Shown: piece by piece, positions 24,409 through 35,000 of the stretch
Layout: every line of letters starts with the position of its first letter
Numbering within the stretch: position 1 is the first letter of the stretch
NCBI GenBank assembly: GCA_026702845.1
Contig: JADCLS010000001.1
Coordinates: 682,001 to 746,000, forward strand
DNA length: 64,000 nt
Direction of reading: 5' to 3'
Source of the DNA: Candidatus Heimdallarchaeota archaeon
Lineage (GTDB): Archaea; Asgardarchaeota; Heimdallarchaeia; Heimdallarchaeales; Kariarchaeaceae
Position numbers and translations under genes: made by a program
Notes under the pieces: model-generated
Told to the model about the DNA's origin: nothing
Seen by the model: the letters and a program-made list of their open reading frames with translations, nothing else
Database searches by the model: none

Positions 24409-25485
24409 ATGAGAAAGAACTTCATATCAATAGTACTTATAGTTCTTCTTTGTGTAGATTTTGGTACAATGCGAAATCAGAGTTTCGTAGAGAAAAGTAG
24501 CACTAATGAAATAGAAATTACACAAAATGAAGACTTACCTGATTATTCAGATATTAATAATACAATATACATCAATCATGGTCTCTCCTCAGATAATTAT
24601 GAGTTCAATGGGGTGATTTTTACACCTACAAATTGGCAAAATCCATTACTACCAATTTATTTCTTTGATGGTAAGCTTTATGGAGATCTATTATTAGAAA
24701 TAATGGAGCAAACCTCTGCTAATGATATTATTGAATTTCAATCTTATTCCACTTCTATTGAGATCATTTTTCCTTGGAATGAAAGCATTGAATTCCATAA
24801 TTTTGAAAAGGAATCTTATCCAATTCTTCCATTAAAAGAATACATTACTGAGATTCCATCAAATAATGGTACAGGTGAATTATATGTTAACATATATTAT
24901 CATACACAGATAAGTTACATTCCAGATAATGAAGAAATAGTTCAAAATAATAATTCTCTAGTTATAATAAAATACATTCGTCCATTTTCTTGGGATATTA
25001 AAGATAATAGAATATTTGACAAGATAGAGATACAAAAAACTAGCAGTGGGCAATTACAATCAGAGACTTGGGATGTAATATTGGATCAGAATACAATAAA
25101 GTGGAAGTCTTCAGAAAGTTCAAGTCCTTTATGGCATACAGAAACAAAATTTAGCGAAAACTACAGAGAAATTGAAAAATATCTTACCGAAGTGTCTATC
25201 TGGGATGGGTTAAGATTTCAATATAGTCTCTGTTGCTCTGAGCATTATTCTGATATAACGATCAAGATTACATATAATGATGGATCTAAATATGAAATTA
25301 TACTCTCAGACGACTACTATCAATCTTGGGCAAATAAGGAAATATTTGTACTAATAGATTATTTAGATAATTTGATTCAGGATCCATCGACTACATCGCG
25401 ATATTTCTCTATCTTATTCTTGTTTCCGCTTATTCTAATACTTTTGTTTTATAAAGATAAATTCCTATTGAAATTTAGAAAATAA
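24409..25485 (+). CDS. Surface protein with signal peptide and C-terminal TM anchor
   Basis: Not recognised beyond topology. Residues 1-20 are a signal peptide (MRKNFISIVLIVLLCVDFG). The large middle part is acidic, Asn/Ser/Thr-rich and beta-strand-like, with aromatic strands (IIEFQSYSTSIEIIFPW, LYVNIYYHTQISYIPD). A C-terminal TM segment (about residues 331-350) ends in a basic tail (KDKFLLKFRK). It is therefore expected on the outside of the cell. It has no co-directional close neighbour. Confidence 0.6.
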   Translation: MRKNFISIVLIVLLCVDFGTMRNQSFVEKSSTNEIEITQNEDLPDYSDINNTIYINHGLSSDNYEFNGVIFTPTNWQNPLLPIYFFDGKLYGDLLLEIMEQTSANDIIEFQSYSTSIEIIFPWNESIEFHNFEKESYPILPLKEYITEIPSNNGTGELYVNIYYHTQISYIPDNEEIVQNNNSLVIIKYIRPFSWDIKDNRIFDKIEIQKTSSGQLQSETWDVILDQNTIKWKSSESSSPLWHTETKFSENYREIEKYLTEVSIWDGLRFQYSLCCSEHYSDITIKITYNDGSKYEIILSDDYYQSWANKEIFVLIDYLDNLIQDPSTTSRYFSILFLFPLILILLFYKDKFLLKFRK

Positions 25486-25640
25486 TCAATAATTTCAATT
25501 TTCATGGTAAAATATTGCAAATATCTTTTAAACTTCAATTAATTTCTAAATATGAATGAAATGAAAGGATTATATCTTTTTTCACAATATGATTCAAATA
25601 ATTGTACAAGTATTCAATTTTAGGATTCTCTAATTTATAT

Positions 25641-26951
25641 TTAGTTTTGAATATATCTGAAATAAATAAATTCTAGGAATAATACCACTCCTGTAATTAT
25701 TCCTATAGATTGTAGTACCTGTAAATCATACTGGGCCATATAGAATACAAACAATAGCAGAGAGATACTTGTTCCAAATAATCCTATACCTGAGATGAAT
25801 TTATATGATTTCAATAGTTTTTGCTTTATTGCGATGAAATTTACCACAGCAAAGATTAAAAGGAAACAAAGGGATGCAAACGCAGTGATCTCGACTAGAG
25901 AACTAAGTGAAGTTAAGATAATTGTCAATCCAGTAATCATGAGTAATCCAGGAACAGGTATCCCTTTACTATTAATCTGTGCTAATCTACCTGGTAGATA
26001 GTTTCTGGAGGAGATGGTTGAAACTAATCTTGCTGTGCTGAATAATGTTGCATTGATTGCTGATGCTGTTGAGAATATAGCTGCTAGAGCAATGAAATAA
26101 AAGGCAACCCCTCTGAAAATGACAGATGTAAATATCTCGGATGCAGCATATGCTAGTACAGTCTCTTCATGAATTATAATCTCATTGGGTGTGAGAAGAC
26201 TGGTTGTTACTGAAGCAATTAAGATATAGATCAAGGATGCTGAGATTAGGGAAATATATATTCCTTTCTCAAGAATTCTAGAACCTCCTCGAATCTCACT
26301 ATAAGTATAGGTTAGAATCTGAAAACCTTGAAAGCTTACAAATATGACTGAGATGGCTAGAATAGGATTGGTTATGCCTCCCTCAATAATCCCTCCTTGA
26401 TTGACTGATATATGTTCTCCTTTACTTATTGAGTACACACCAATCAATCCAAATGCAAGTAAAATTATCACTTTGGAGTAAACCATTATATTCTCCGCCA
26501 TCACACTATTGGCAATACTTCTCAGATTAAGCAATAAAAAGATAACTAGGATGGAAATGGAAAAAAACACTCGTGCTCCATTGATCCCTGCAATTGGTGT
26601 TTGATTAAGGAATACAACAAAAAAGGCACCGAAAGCATAGGCATACATGGCCATGCTCCCTACGTATCCAAGTAACAGAAACCAGGAAATCATCCCCGCA
26701 AATTTGGTATCTGGTGAGAAATGCTCAAGAAATATAAATTCTCCACCATCTTGCTTGTAGTGATCTGTCAATTTGGCATAAGAGTATCCAGAACTGAGTG
26801 CAATTACTGAAGAAATCATATATGAGAGTATTACTCCTTTTCCTGCAATGTTGGTGGCCACACCTAAAACTGCAAAAATACCACCACCTATCAATGCTCC
26901 AAGGCTCATAGAAACCACACCTATGAGGCCTAAATGCCCGGACTCAACCAT
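25641..26951 (-). CDS. APC-superfamily amino acid permease
   Basis: Predicted secondary transporter for amino acids, with about 12 TM segments. TM1 carries the family signature around SLGALIGGGIFAVLGVA, the unwound substrate-binding GGGIF stretch; the TM6 region includes FVSFQGFQILTYTYSEI. Residues after TM8 (FSTASAINATLFSTARLVSTISS) also match APC permeases. I use ATG 26951; an in-frame TTG at 26978 would add nine residues and cannot be excluded. Substrate not predictable. Confidence 0.85.
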   Translation of the reverse strand: MVESGHLGLIGVVSMSLGALIGGGIFAVLGVATNIAGKGVILSYMISSVIALSSGYSYAKLTDHYKQDGGEFIFLEHFSPDTKFAGMISWFLLLGYVGSMAMYAYAFGAFFVVFLNQTPIAGINGARVFFSISILVIFLLLNLRSIANSVMAENIMVYSKVIILLAFGLIGVYSISKGEHISVNQGGIIEGGITNPILAISVIFVSFQGFQILTYTYSEIRGGSRILEKGIYISLISASLIYILIASVTTSLLTPNEIIIHEETVLAYAASEIFTSVIFRGVAFYFIALAAIFSTASAINATLFSTARLVSTISSRNYLPGRLAQINSKGIPVPGLLMITGLTIILTSLSSLVEITAFASLCFLLIFAVVNFIAIKQKLLKSYKFISGIGLFGTSISLLLFVFYMAQYDLQVLQSIGIITGVVLFLEFIYFRYIQN

Positions 26952-27050
26952 AGTAATAGTCTTATCATGAATATTCAAGTATTTAATATTATTCCCTAAG
27001 ATGATCTATTGAAATTATATTTTAGAAAAAATATGTTCGAAGAGAAATAA

Positions 27051-27147
27051 AATTTGGTAAAATTACGTCTTTTCATCTCAATATATTCCATAATTGATTT
27101 TCAGCCAGCGAGAATCGGCTTATATTTAAGGAATTTGGTAAAATTAC
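27051..27147. repeat. Direct repeat pair AATTTGGTAAAATTAC
   Basis: The 16-base sequence occurs exactly at 27051-27066 and 27132-27147, 81 bases apart, in the 250-base gap between the permease and GTPase genes, which are both on the minus strand. It may be a duplicated regulatory element upstream of the permease. Confidence 0.4.
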
Positions 27148-27227
27148 ATATCACTTGCTAATTTTCTAAAATTATTTGATCTCAGATGGTTCGATTTTCG
27201 AATTTTCCAAAAAGTATTATTAGACTA

Positions 27228-28772
27228 TTACTCGATTATCTCTAATTTGAAACCCATGGCGATTCTCTCACCATTTGTCATTAAATAACCTGATTTAGAA
27301 ATATTTTCAGCTTGTCTCGAAGCCGTTCTTTTAGCTATTAATCCAGTGTTTTCTGTGAAAGTGAGTTTTAATTTACTGTGAGGTATATCAATTTCCAATT
27401 TACCCTCAGATTTTTCAATATCTTCTGAAGTATAAACGAATTCACTATCAATATAATAGAGGAACATGATACCCTTTTTTCTCTCTGTTTCAATTTTTGA
27501 TTTCGCTTCTCTTGCAATCTTCTCCTCTTCTTCCTTCCTGGCCTGTTCGTCAGCGATTCGTTTCTCCTCAGCTTCTTTTGCGAGTCTCTCCTCTTCCTCC
27601 TTCCTGGCCTGTTCGTCAGCGATTCGTTTCTCCTCAGCTTCTTTTGCGAGTCTCTCCTCCTGTTCCTTCCTGGCCTGTTCGTCAGCGATTCGTTTCTCCT
27701 CAGCTTCTTTAGCTAATCTCTCCTCTTCCTCCTTCCTGGCCTGTTCCTCAGCGATTCGTTTCTCCTCAGCTTCTTTTGCGAGTCTCTCCTCTTCTTCCTC
27801 TATGAAAGGTTCTTCATCCAGACGTTTTTCTTCAGCTTCTCTGGCTAGTCTTTCTTCCTCTTCCTTCTTGGCCTGTTCGTCAGCAAGTCTTTTCTCTTCA
27901 ACTTCTTTGGCTAGTCTTTCTTCCTCTTCCTTCTTAGCCTGTTCGTCAGCAAGTCGTTTTTCCTCAGCTTCTTTTGCGAGTCTTTCTTCCTCTTCCTTCT
28001 TAGCCTGTTCGTCAGCAAGTCGTTTTTCCTCAGCTTCTCTGGCTAGTCTTTCCTCTTCTTGTTTCTTAGCCTTTTCTTCAGCTATTCTTCTTTCTTCTTC
28101 CTCTTTGGCTTGTTCTTCAGCAAGTCGTTTTTCCTCTTCTGCTTTAGCTACAATTTCCTCATCTTCTGAACTCTCAATATTGAGTACTGATGCATCTAAA
28201 TTACCTAATTCTATAAAATTCTCAACTATTTTTTCTCCCATCCTCTTAAAAGCATCAGTTACCATGTGACCCGTTTTTGCGGATGTCTTCAAATACTCTG
28301 TATCATGTTTTGAATAAATATGATGTCGATTTAGGTATTCAATAAACTCATATACTTTAGCATCATCAACTTTAATAAAATTTGTCAGATCTGTTTTATT
28401 CCCAATAATAATGAAGGGGATATTCCCTTCCAAAGCGGGATTTTCTTCATGGAGTATTTCAAGCCATTTGGTGATCTCATCAAAGGTATAAGCCCTAGTT
28501 AAATCAAATACTATCATTGCTCCTTGAACTCCCTTCATAAATTCTCTGGTTAATGGAATGAAATTTTCCTGACCTGCAAGATCCCAGATCTGGGCATCTA
28601 AAGTAATGTTTTCATTAATCTCAATACTTTTCTCCGCGATTTCAGCTCCCATGGTCATCATGAAATCCCCATCGAACTCTCTATCTGTAAAACTCATTCG
28701 TAGGGTGGTTTTACCCACTGCAGGCTCTCCCATCACGGCAATTTTAACAGATAAATTCTCATTACTATTCAT
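27228..28772 (-). CDS. Rab-like small GTPase with charged-helix repeat stalk and C-terminal domain
   Basis: The N-terminal ~185 residues are a complete Ras/Rab-type G domain: G1 GEPAVGKT (15-22), switch-I Thr40, G3 WDLAGQE (63-69), G4 NKTD (125-128) and G5 TSAK (163-166). Residues ~205-430 are a Glu/Lys/Arg/Ala repeat of 21-residue units (pattern EEERLAKEAEEKRIADEQAR) forming about ten copies, predicted as a long single alpha helix or coiled coil. Residues ~433-514 form a small beta-rich domain (IMFLYYIDSEFVYTSED, LEIDIPHSKLKLTFTENTG) of unknown family. No prenylation Cys is present. The stalk could hold the G domain away from a membrane or partner; this is inference. Confidence 0.92.
   Translation of the reverse strand: MNSNENLSVKIAVMGEPAVGKTTLRMSFTDREFDGDFMMTMGAEIAEKSIEINENITLDAQIWDLAGQENFIPLTREFMKGVQGAMIVFDLTRAYTFDEITKWLEILHEENPALEGNIPFIIIGNKTDLTNFIKVDDAKVYEFIEYLNRHHIYSKHDTEYLKTSAKTGHMVTDAFKRMGEKIVENFIELGNLDASVLNIESSEDEEIVAKAEEEKRLAEEQAKEEEERRIAEEKAKKQEEERLAREAEEKRLADEQAKKEEEERLAKEAEEKRLADEQAKKEEEERLAKEVEEKRLADEQAKKEEEERLAREAEEKRLDEEPFIEEEEERLAKEAEEKRIAEEQARKEEEERLAKEAEEKRIADEQARKEQEERLAKEAEEKRIADEQARKEEEERLAKEAEEKRIADEQARKEEEEKIAREAKSKIETERKKGIMFLYYIDSEFVYTSEDIEKSEGKLEIDIPHSKLKLTFTENTGLIAKRTASRQAENISKSGYLMTNGERIAMGFKLEIIE
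27515..28130 (-). repeat. 63-base tandem repeats encoding the GTPase stalk
   Basis: The coding repeat unit is 21 codons (63 bases). Several units between 27540 and 27780 are nearly identical in DNA, for example repeated GCCTGTTCGTCAGCGATTCG. Units toward 28130 are more diverged, and one unit (around 27795-27840) is atypical, encoding DEEPFIEEEEE. The high identity of one end points to recent expansion. It is coding sequence, not a CRISPR. Confidence 0.85.
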
Positions 28773-29010
28773 TTTACAAGTAATTATAGAATTATGGATT
28801 TATAAACTAATCTCTCAACGAGAGAAATTTATTTTAGCTTTATTTTAGAATTTCTCTATTGAATTTTAGACTTTTGGAAATCAGTAAATCTTCTTAGTTT
28901 ATTTTTTAAATTATCATCTAAAAAATATTCCCCCGTATTAATGTTTTAATAACTTTAGATTATTTAAATGATGAAATTACATAATAGGAGCAGTTAGTAT
29001 CAAAACTAAA

Positions 29011-32000
29011 GTGATCGTTTCACTCGCATTTCTGATTTTCATTATGCCATACAGCAGTGCGAACACTGCATTAGTTGATACTCCGTTCTCTTCAGTCACT
29101 GATTTTAATAATCTACAACATGGTGTGAGTACAGTTTCCAATTCAGCTGCTCAGACTAAAGATTCTACTTTTCAATCTATCATTGAAGAGAATGTTGGAG
29201 CTGATTATTATCAAGATCAATATATCAGTGACTACTCAACAGATGTGGATACATTGTCCAATTTCGGTACCATGAGTGGTGAAAGCAATCTAGATACTTC
29301 AGATGATACTTTTGCTTCTTTTTCAGAAGGAACAGTAAGTACCCTAACTAGGGCATCAGCTGACTTACCCGGTACATCAAATTATTTTAAAGTAGATGGT
29401 GGATCTGCGGATTTTCAGACATTTGAGGGTACAATTGAAGGTTGGTTCAAATTCAATTCAATCTCATTGGGACGCATGTGGGGACAGGATGATAACATGG
29501 AGATGAGATTTGCAACTGGAGCAATCGCATTTGACTGGATGGGTGACAATAGCTTGGGATCAATCAAGAATGATTGGACCCTGAATAAATGGTATTATAT
29601 AGCTATTACTTGGAGTAATACTTCAAGTACATTGAATTTTTATTGGGGTGATGAATCATCTCAACCTCAATTTGATAGGGGTATTACTTGGAATGCTGGA
29701 CCAACTGCATATCATACAGAAAATAATATCATGGCATCCAAAGGAGGAGTTCAGCCGGTAGATGGATTGATCTCTGAGTTCAGATATTGGGATATTTCCA
29801 AATCTCTTGTAGATTTGCAGGCATATTACAATAAGGAATTATCCGGAAATGAATTTAATCTGCAACATTATTATACCTTTGAGAATTCATTATCAGATAT
29901 TGCTAGCAATTCAGATCTAGATGCAGTTGGTTCCTTTACGTATTCAAGTGATGTTCCAACTCTTTCAAGTGGATACTCACTTGATTATGAAGTTCAAATA
30001 TCTAATTTGGTAACCTATCAACCATCAACGATAACAATTGACACAGGAACAATTGGTACTGAATTGCTATACATATACTATTGGGATAGTGAGGGGTGGA
30101 AATTATTATTTTCTGATCTTCAATCTGATTCAACATATAATATTGCCATCACACCACCTTCTGAATACTTAACCTTGAAGTTCAAAACTTTATTTGATCC
30201 AGCAGATGCTGTACAAGATACCTATCAAATTGATATGGTGCAAACCAGTTCAGAAGGCCAGGGAAACTGGAAACACATGAAAATCATTGTTGTTGATCAA
30301 TCATATGTTTCAGAAGATCTGACCAATTTTCCAGTTATGATTTCCATGCAAGATAAAGATCTGAAATCATATGCTCAAACGGATGGAAGTGATATTGCAT
30401 TCACCGATATTTCCAATAATCATCTATATCATGAAATTTCTAGCTATAATCCAAATTACTCTTCAACAGAAGCTGAATTAATTGCCTGGGTGAGGACGAA
30501 TGTATCTAGCACTGAGGATACGATCATTAAGATGCTATATGGAGGATCCTCGGGTTCCGGAAATGAAGCTCCATCCTTAGTTTGGCAGGATACCTATAAT
30601 GGTGTTTATCACTTCAATGAGGATCCAACAGGAACAATAACTGATAGCAGCAATAATAATAATGGTACTTCAAATGGTATGATTTCTAATAATTTGGTAA
30701 ATGGAAAAGTAGGTAATTCATTTAATTTTGATGGTAATGATGATTATATCAATATCGGAGATTTGGATCCTGATTTATGGACAGGCATTACCATGTCTGC
30801 ATGGATCTCAATCACCGAATTTACTGATGCTCGAATCATCTCCACTGCGCCAACAACCTCAGTTAGTGATAGTATTTTCGGATTACAGGCAGCAAATACT
30901 ATATTCAGAACTAGGATTGGAACAGATGGTGTTGGTGGCTCTGTATCTACCTCGCTTGATTCAAGTAGTACTCTTTCATCAACAATGACTTGGTATTATC
31001 TAACCGTAACATGGGATGCATCTACAGCTTCAGTTAATATGTATCTGAATGGTGCATCAACCAATACTTATGGAAAAGATGGAGATACTTTGATCGATAG
31101 CACTCAAGTAACAACAATTGGAAATGTCAATCCTATAGATTCGAGATTCTTTAAGGGTAAGATTGATGAGGTTAGAATTGGATCTTCAGCAAAATCTAGC
31201 GGTTGGATTAGTGCTGAATACGCAAATCAAAATTCACCAGGTACATTTATTACCATTGGAAATGACATATTATTAGGTGTTGAGGAGTATGTAGATAGTG
31301 TATCAGATGTAGATACCAGTACTGATATAGGAACTCACTCTTCAACAGATAACCAGATTATTTCAGGTGTATACGACACCTTAACTGAAAATGTTCCTAC
31401 ATATAATCATTATACTTTAAGAGGTGATGGAAATGATTATGTTCGTGTTGGTGATGGAACACCTGGATGGGATACTGCAACTGGTACTATCTCTTTTTGG
31501 ATGAACAATTTTGCCATAGGTACAAGAGAGATGTGGGGTGCACACGATTTATTTGAGTTACAATTCGTTTCCGGAAGTAGATTAGCCGCAGATTGGGGAA
31601 CTAATGATGCAGTTATTTCTACAACTGCATTTAATATAGATACATGGTATTTTGTTGCGATTACATGGGATGAATATTTAGATCAAGTCTATCTTTATAT
31701 TGGAACTGAAGATTCAGCTCCAGTATTAGAAGATTCGAATTTGTTCTGGAGTTCTACTGTCATTGGTTTGGAAACTACAAATACCTTCCTTGCTTCTCTG
31801 GGTAATACATATATGCAGGGATATATGGATGACTTGCGATACTACAATGTTGCACGGACCGGTGCTGATATTATCTCAGATTTTAATATCACACTTGAGG
31901 GTAATGAAGCAAATCTTAGGTCATATTTCAAATTAGAGAATAACTATAATGATGATGGGCCTGCAGGAACGAATGGCGTCTGGTCAGGTAATCCAACCTT

Positions 32001-35000
32001 CTCAACAAATACTCCTGCTTTTAGCAATATCGAGGCTCAGCTTGATCTAGAAATGCAATGGCATTCAATTCCTGTAACAGATGTCGATGTTGAATTGGCA
32101 ATCTATACCGGTACAATGGATGCAGAGAATCTCGGAATTGATATTTGGTATAATTCTGCATGGGTAAACCTGATTAGCGATCTAAATACCGCAATGTGGA
32201 CTAATATTAGCTTAAACAGTTATCTAGATGAGGATATCATTACCATTAGATTTAACGATGGGCTGGATACAGATGATGTGCAGAGTTCATGGCAAATTGA
32301 TCTACTATTCCTGAAGTTGACAAATTACAAGATGTCCTGGGTGCAGGAGATAAATAATATTGATACAAACAAGGAGAATTATTTTGTCAGTGTATATGGA
32401 TACAGTAGTAATATCTCGGAGAGTTTTACGATTCAGCTGTGGGATAAAGTATCTCAAATATGGTCTCCCTTTGTTACCAAAATTCAAGGAGAGCAATGGT
32501 ACAATCAAAGCATTTCTGATCTAGATCTGATTGATTCGACCATGTACTTAAGATACATAGGTGATAATGAGATTTTGGATACTCAAGCAACAGAATTGAT
32601 GCTTGATTATGCAGGAATCTCAGCCTATGATATTATTCCCATACTCACCAAATCACAAAATGATTACTCATATGAGGAATTCTCCACAACAAATACTATA
32701 ACAACAGCAGCTACTGATGCCAATCCTGCATACTATGAGATTGTAAGAGATGGATCCGTCATCTACAGCAACACTTGGGTTTCTGGGGTTGATGTTGTAT
32801 ATAATATTGATGGAAATAGTATAGGTTCATACGACTATGCTGTTGTTTACTATGATCAATTTGGATATTTTATTTATGATAACATAACAATAACAGTGGT
32901 AGATACTGCTCTTCCTGTTATAATTACATCACCAACTGATTACTCATATTCTGAGGGTGATACAGGCAATACCATTGCCTGGAAGGCTACAGATGCTAAT
33001 CCTAATACATTTATCATTTACCGTGATGGTGTATCAGTAAACTCTAGCTCTTGGATTTCAAGTGAATTGATCACACAGAATATTGATGGATTATTGAAAG
33101 GAATATATAATTTCACCATTTCCTATTTAGACACTAGTGGTAACGCTAGGCAGGATACAGTATGGGTTACTGTTACTGATGATACTTCTCCTATTCTTGA
33201 TACTCAACCTAGTGATTTATCATATTCTGAGGGTGATTTAAATAATAATATAACCTGGCAGGCATCAGATTCCTACAACGATAGTTATAGAGTTTACAAA
33301 AATAATGCCATTTATGAGATAGGTGATTGGACAAGTGGATCACCAACTGTTATAGACATTGATGGGTTAACAAAGGGTAGCTATAATTTTACTATTATGT
33401 TTCTTGATGAGAGCAATAATTACATTACAGATACTGTAATAGTTACCATACTCGACACCACTGATCCAAGCATATCCTCTCCTGCCGATATCTATTACAA
33501 TGAAGGTGAAACTAACAATGAGATAAACTGGACGGTTTCTGATACTTATGCGAAGAATTTTAAAATATACAAAAATGGCTCATTGATCTTTGGTAGTTAC
33601 TGGTCATCAGGATATCTAGCAATAAGTGTGGATGGTAATTTTCTTGGAGTATACAATTATACTCTGATTATTTTTGATATGAGTGGAAATTCCAACTGGG
33701 ACACGGTACTAGTACATGTTTCTGATAATCTGGCACCAACAGTGAATACACCACCAGATTATTCTTACTCTGAGGGTAATAGTAATAATATCATAGGATG
33801 GATTGGATTCGATAAGTATGAATCAACCTACCTAGTTTATATCAATGGTACAGTTGACAATTCTCCAACATCATGGTTAAGCAATTCTCCTATTAACTAC
33901 AACATAGATGGTTTAACTAAAGGATTCTATAATATCAGTGTCATTTTTTATGATACAAGTGGAAATTACAAATCAGATACGGTATTTATTACTGTAACAG
34001 ATGATACAGCTCCGACAATTAACAAACCAAGTGATTTCTATTATGCAGAGGGATCATCGAACAATGTAATAACATGGAATGGAGTGGATAATTATGTTGG
34101 TACCTATGTCGTCTACATTAACGGTATTTTGGATAACTCACCTACTTCCTGGGACTCAGGTGTGGCATTTGATTATAATATTGATGGATTATTAAAGGGA
34201 ACGTACAACTTTACCATTGTATTGTCTGATGAGAGTGGAAATTATGTTGTAGATACAGTTATAATAACAGTCACAGATAATACCAATCCTACAATTACAT
34301 CTCCTCCAGATACTGGCTATTCAGAGGGTGATTCACCTAATGTCATCACCTGGACTGGTACTGATTCCTATGCTGGAACATACTTAGTTTACAAGAATGG
34401 ATCATTGGATAATACTGCCACTACGTGGAATACAGGGGTGGCTTTCGATTACAATATCGATGGATTGACCAAAGGTATATATAATTTCACTATTGTTCTC
34501 TCTGATCTTTCTGGAAACAATGTAGTTGATACTGTAATCATAACCATAACTGATGATACTCCACCAATAGTGAATTCTCCTGCAGATGATAGCTATGCGG
34601 AGGGTAGCACGGGTAATACTATTTCATGGTCTGCGACTGATAATTATGCTGCAACCTATATTGTTTACCTCGAGGGTGAATTGGACAATACAGCCACTTC
34701 ATGGATCTCTGGTAGCACTATTAATTACGTCATTGATGATCTACTCAAAGGTACATACAATTTTACCATCGTATTCTCAGATGAAAGCGATAACATTGTA
34801 GTTGATACTGTAATCATAACCGTAACAGATAATACACCACCTGTGGTGAACTCACCAGCTGATGATAGTTATGATGAGGGTAGCACGGGAAATACGATTT
34901 CATGGACGGCAACTGATACATATAACGCAACCTATCTTGTTTATATTGATGAGGTATTGAATAACACTGCAACACCATGGGATTCAGGAGTAGCAGTGAT

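Noticed and set aside
27515..28130. Regular repeats that could suggest a CRISPR array
   Set aside because: Repeats are contiguous, in frame with a protein and without unique spacers.
27466..28269. Long Ser/Phe-rich open frame on the plus strand opposite the GTPase stalk
   Set aside because: It is the reverse frame of the 63-base coding repeats. The minus-strand protein has a complete G domain and clear reading, so the opposite frame is a by-product.
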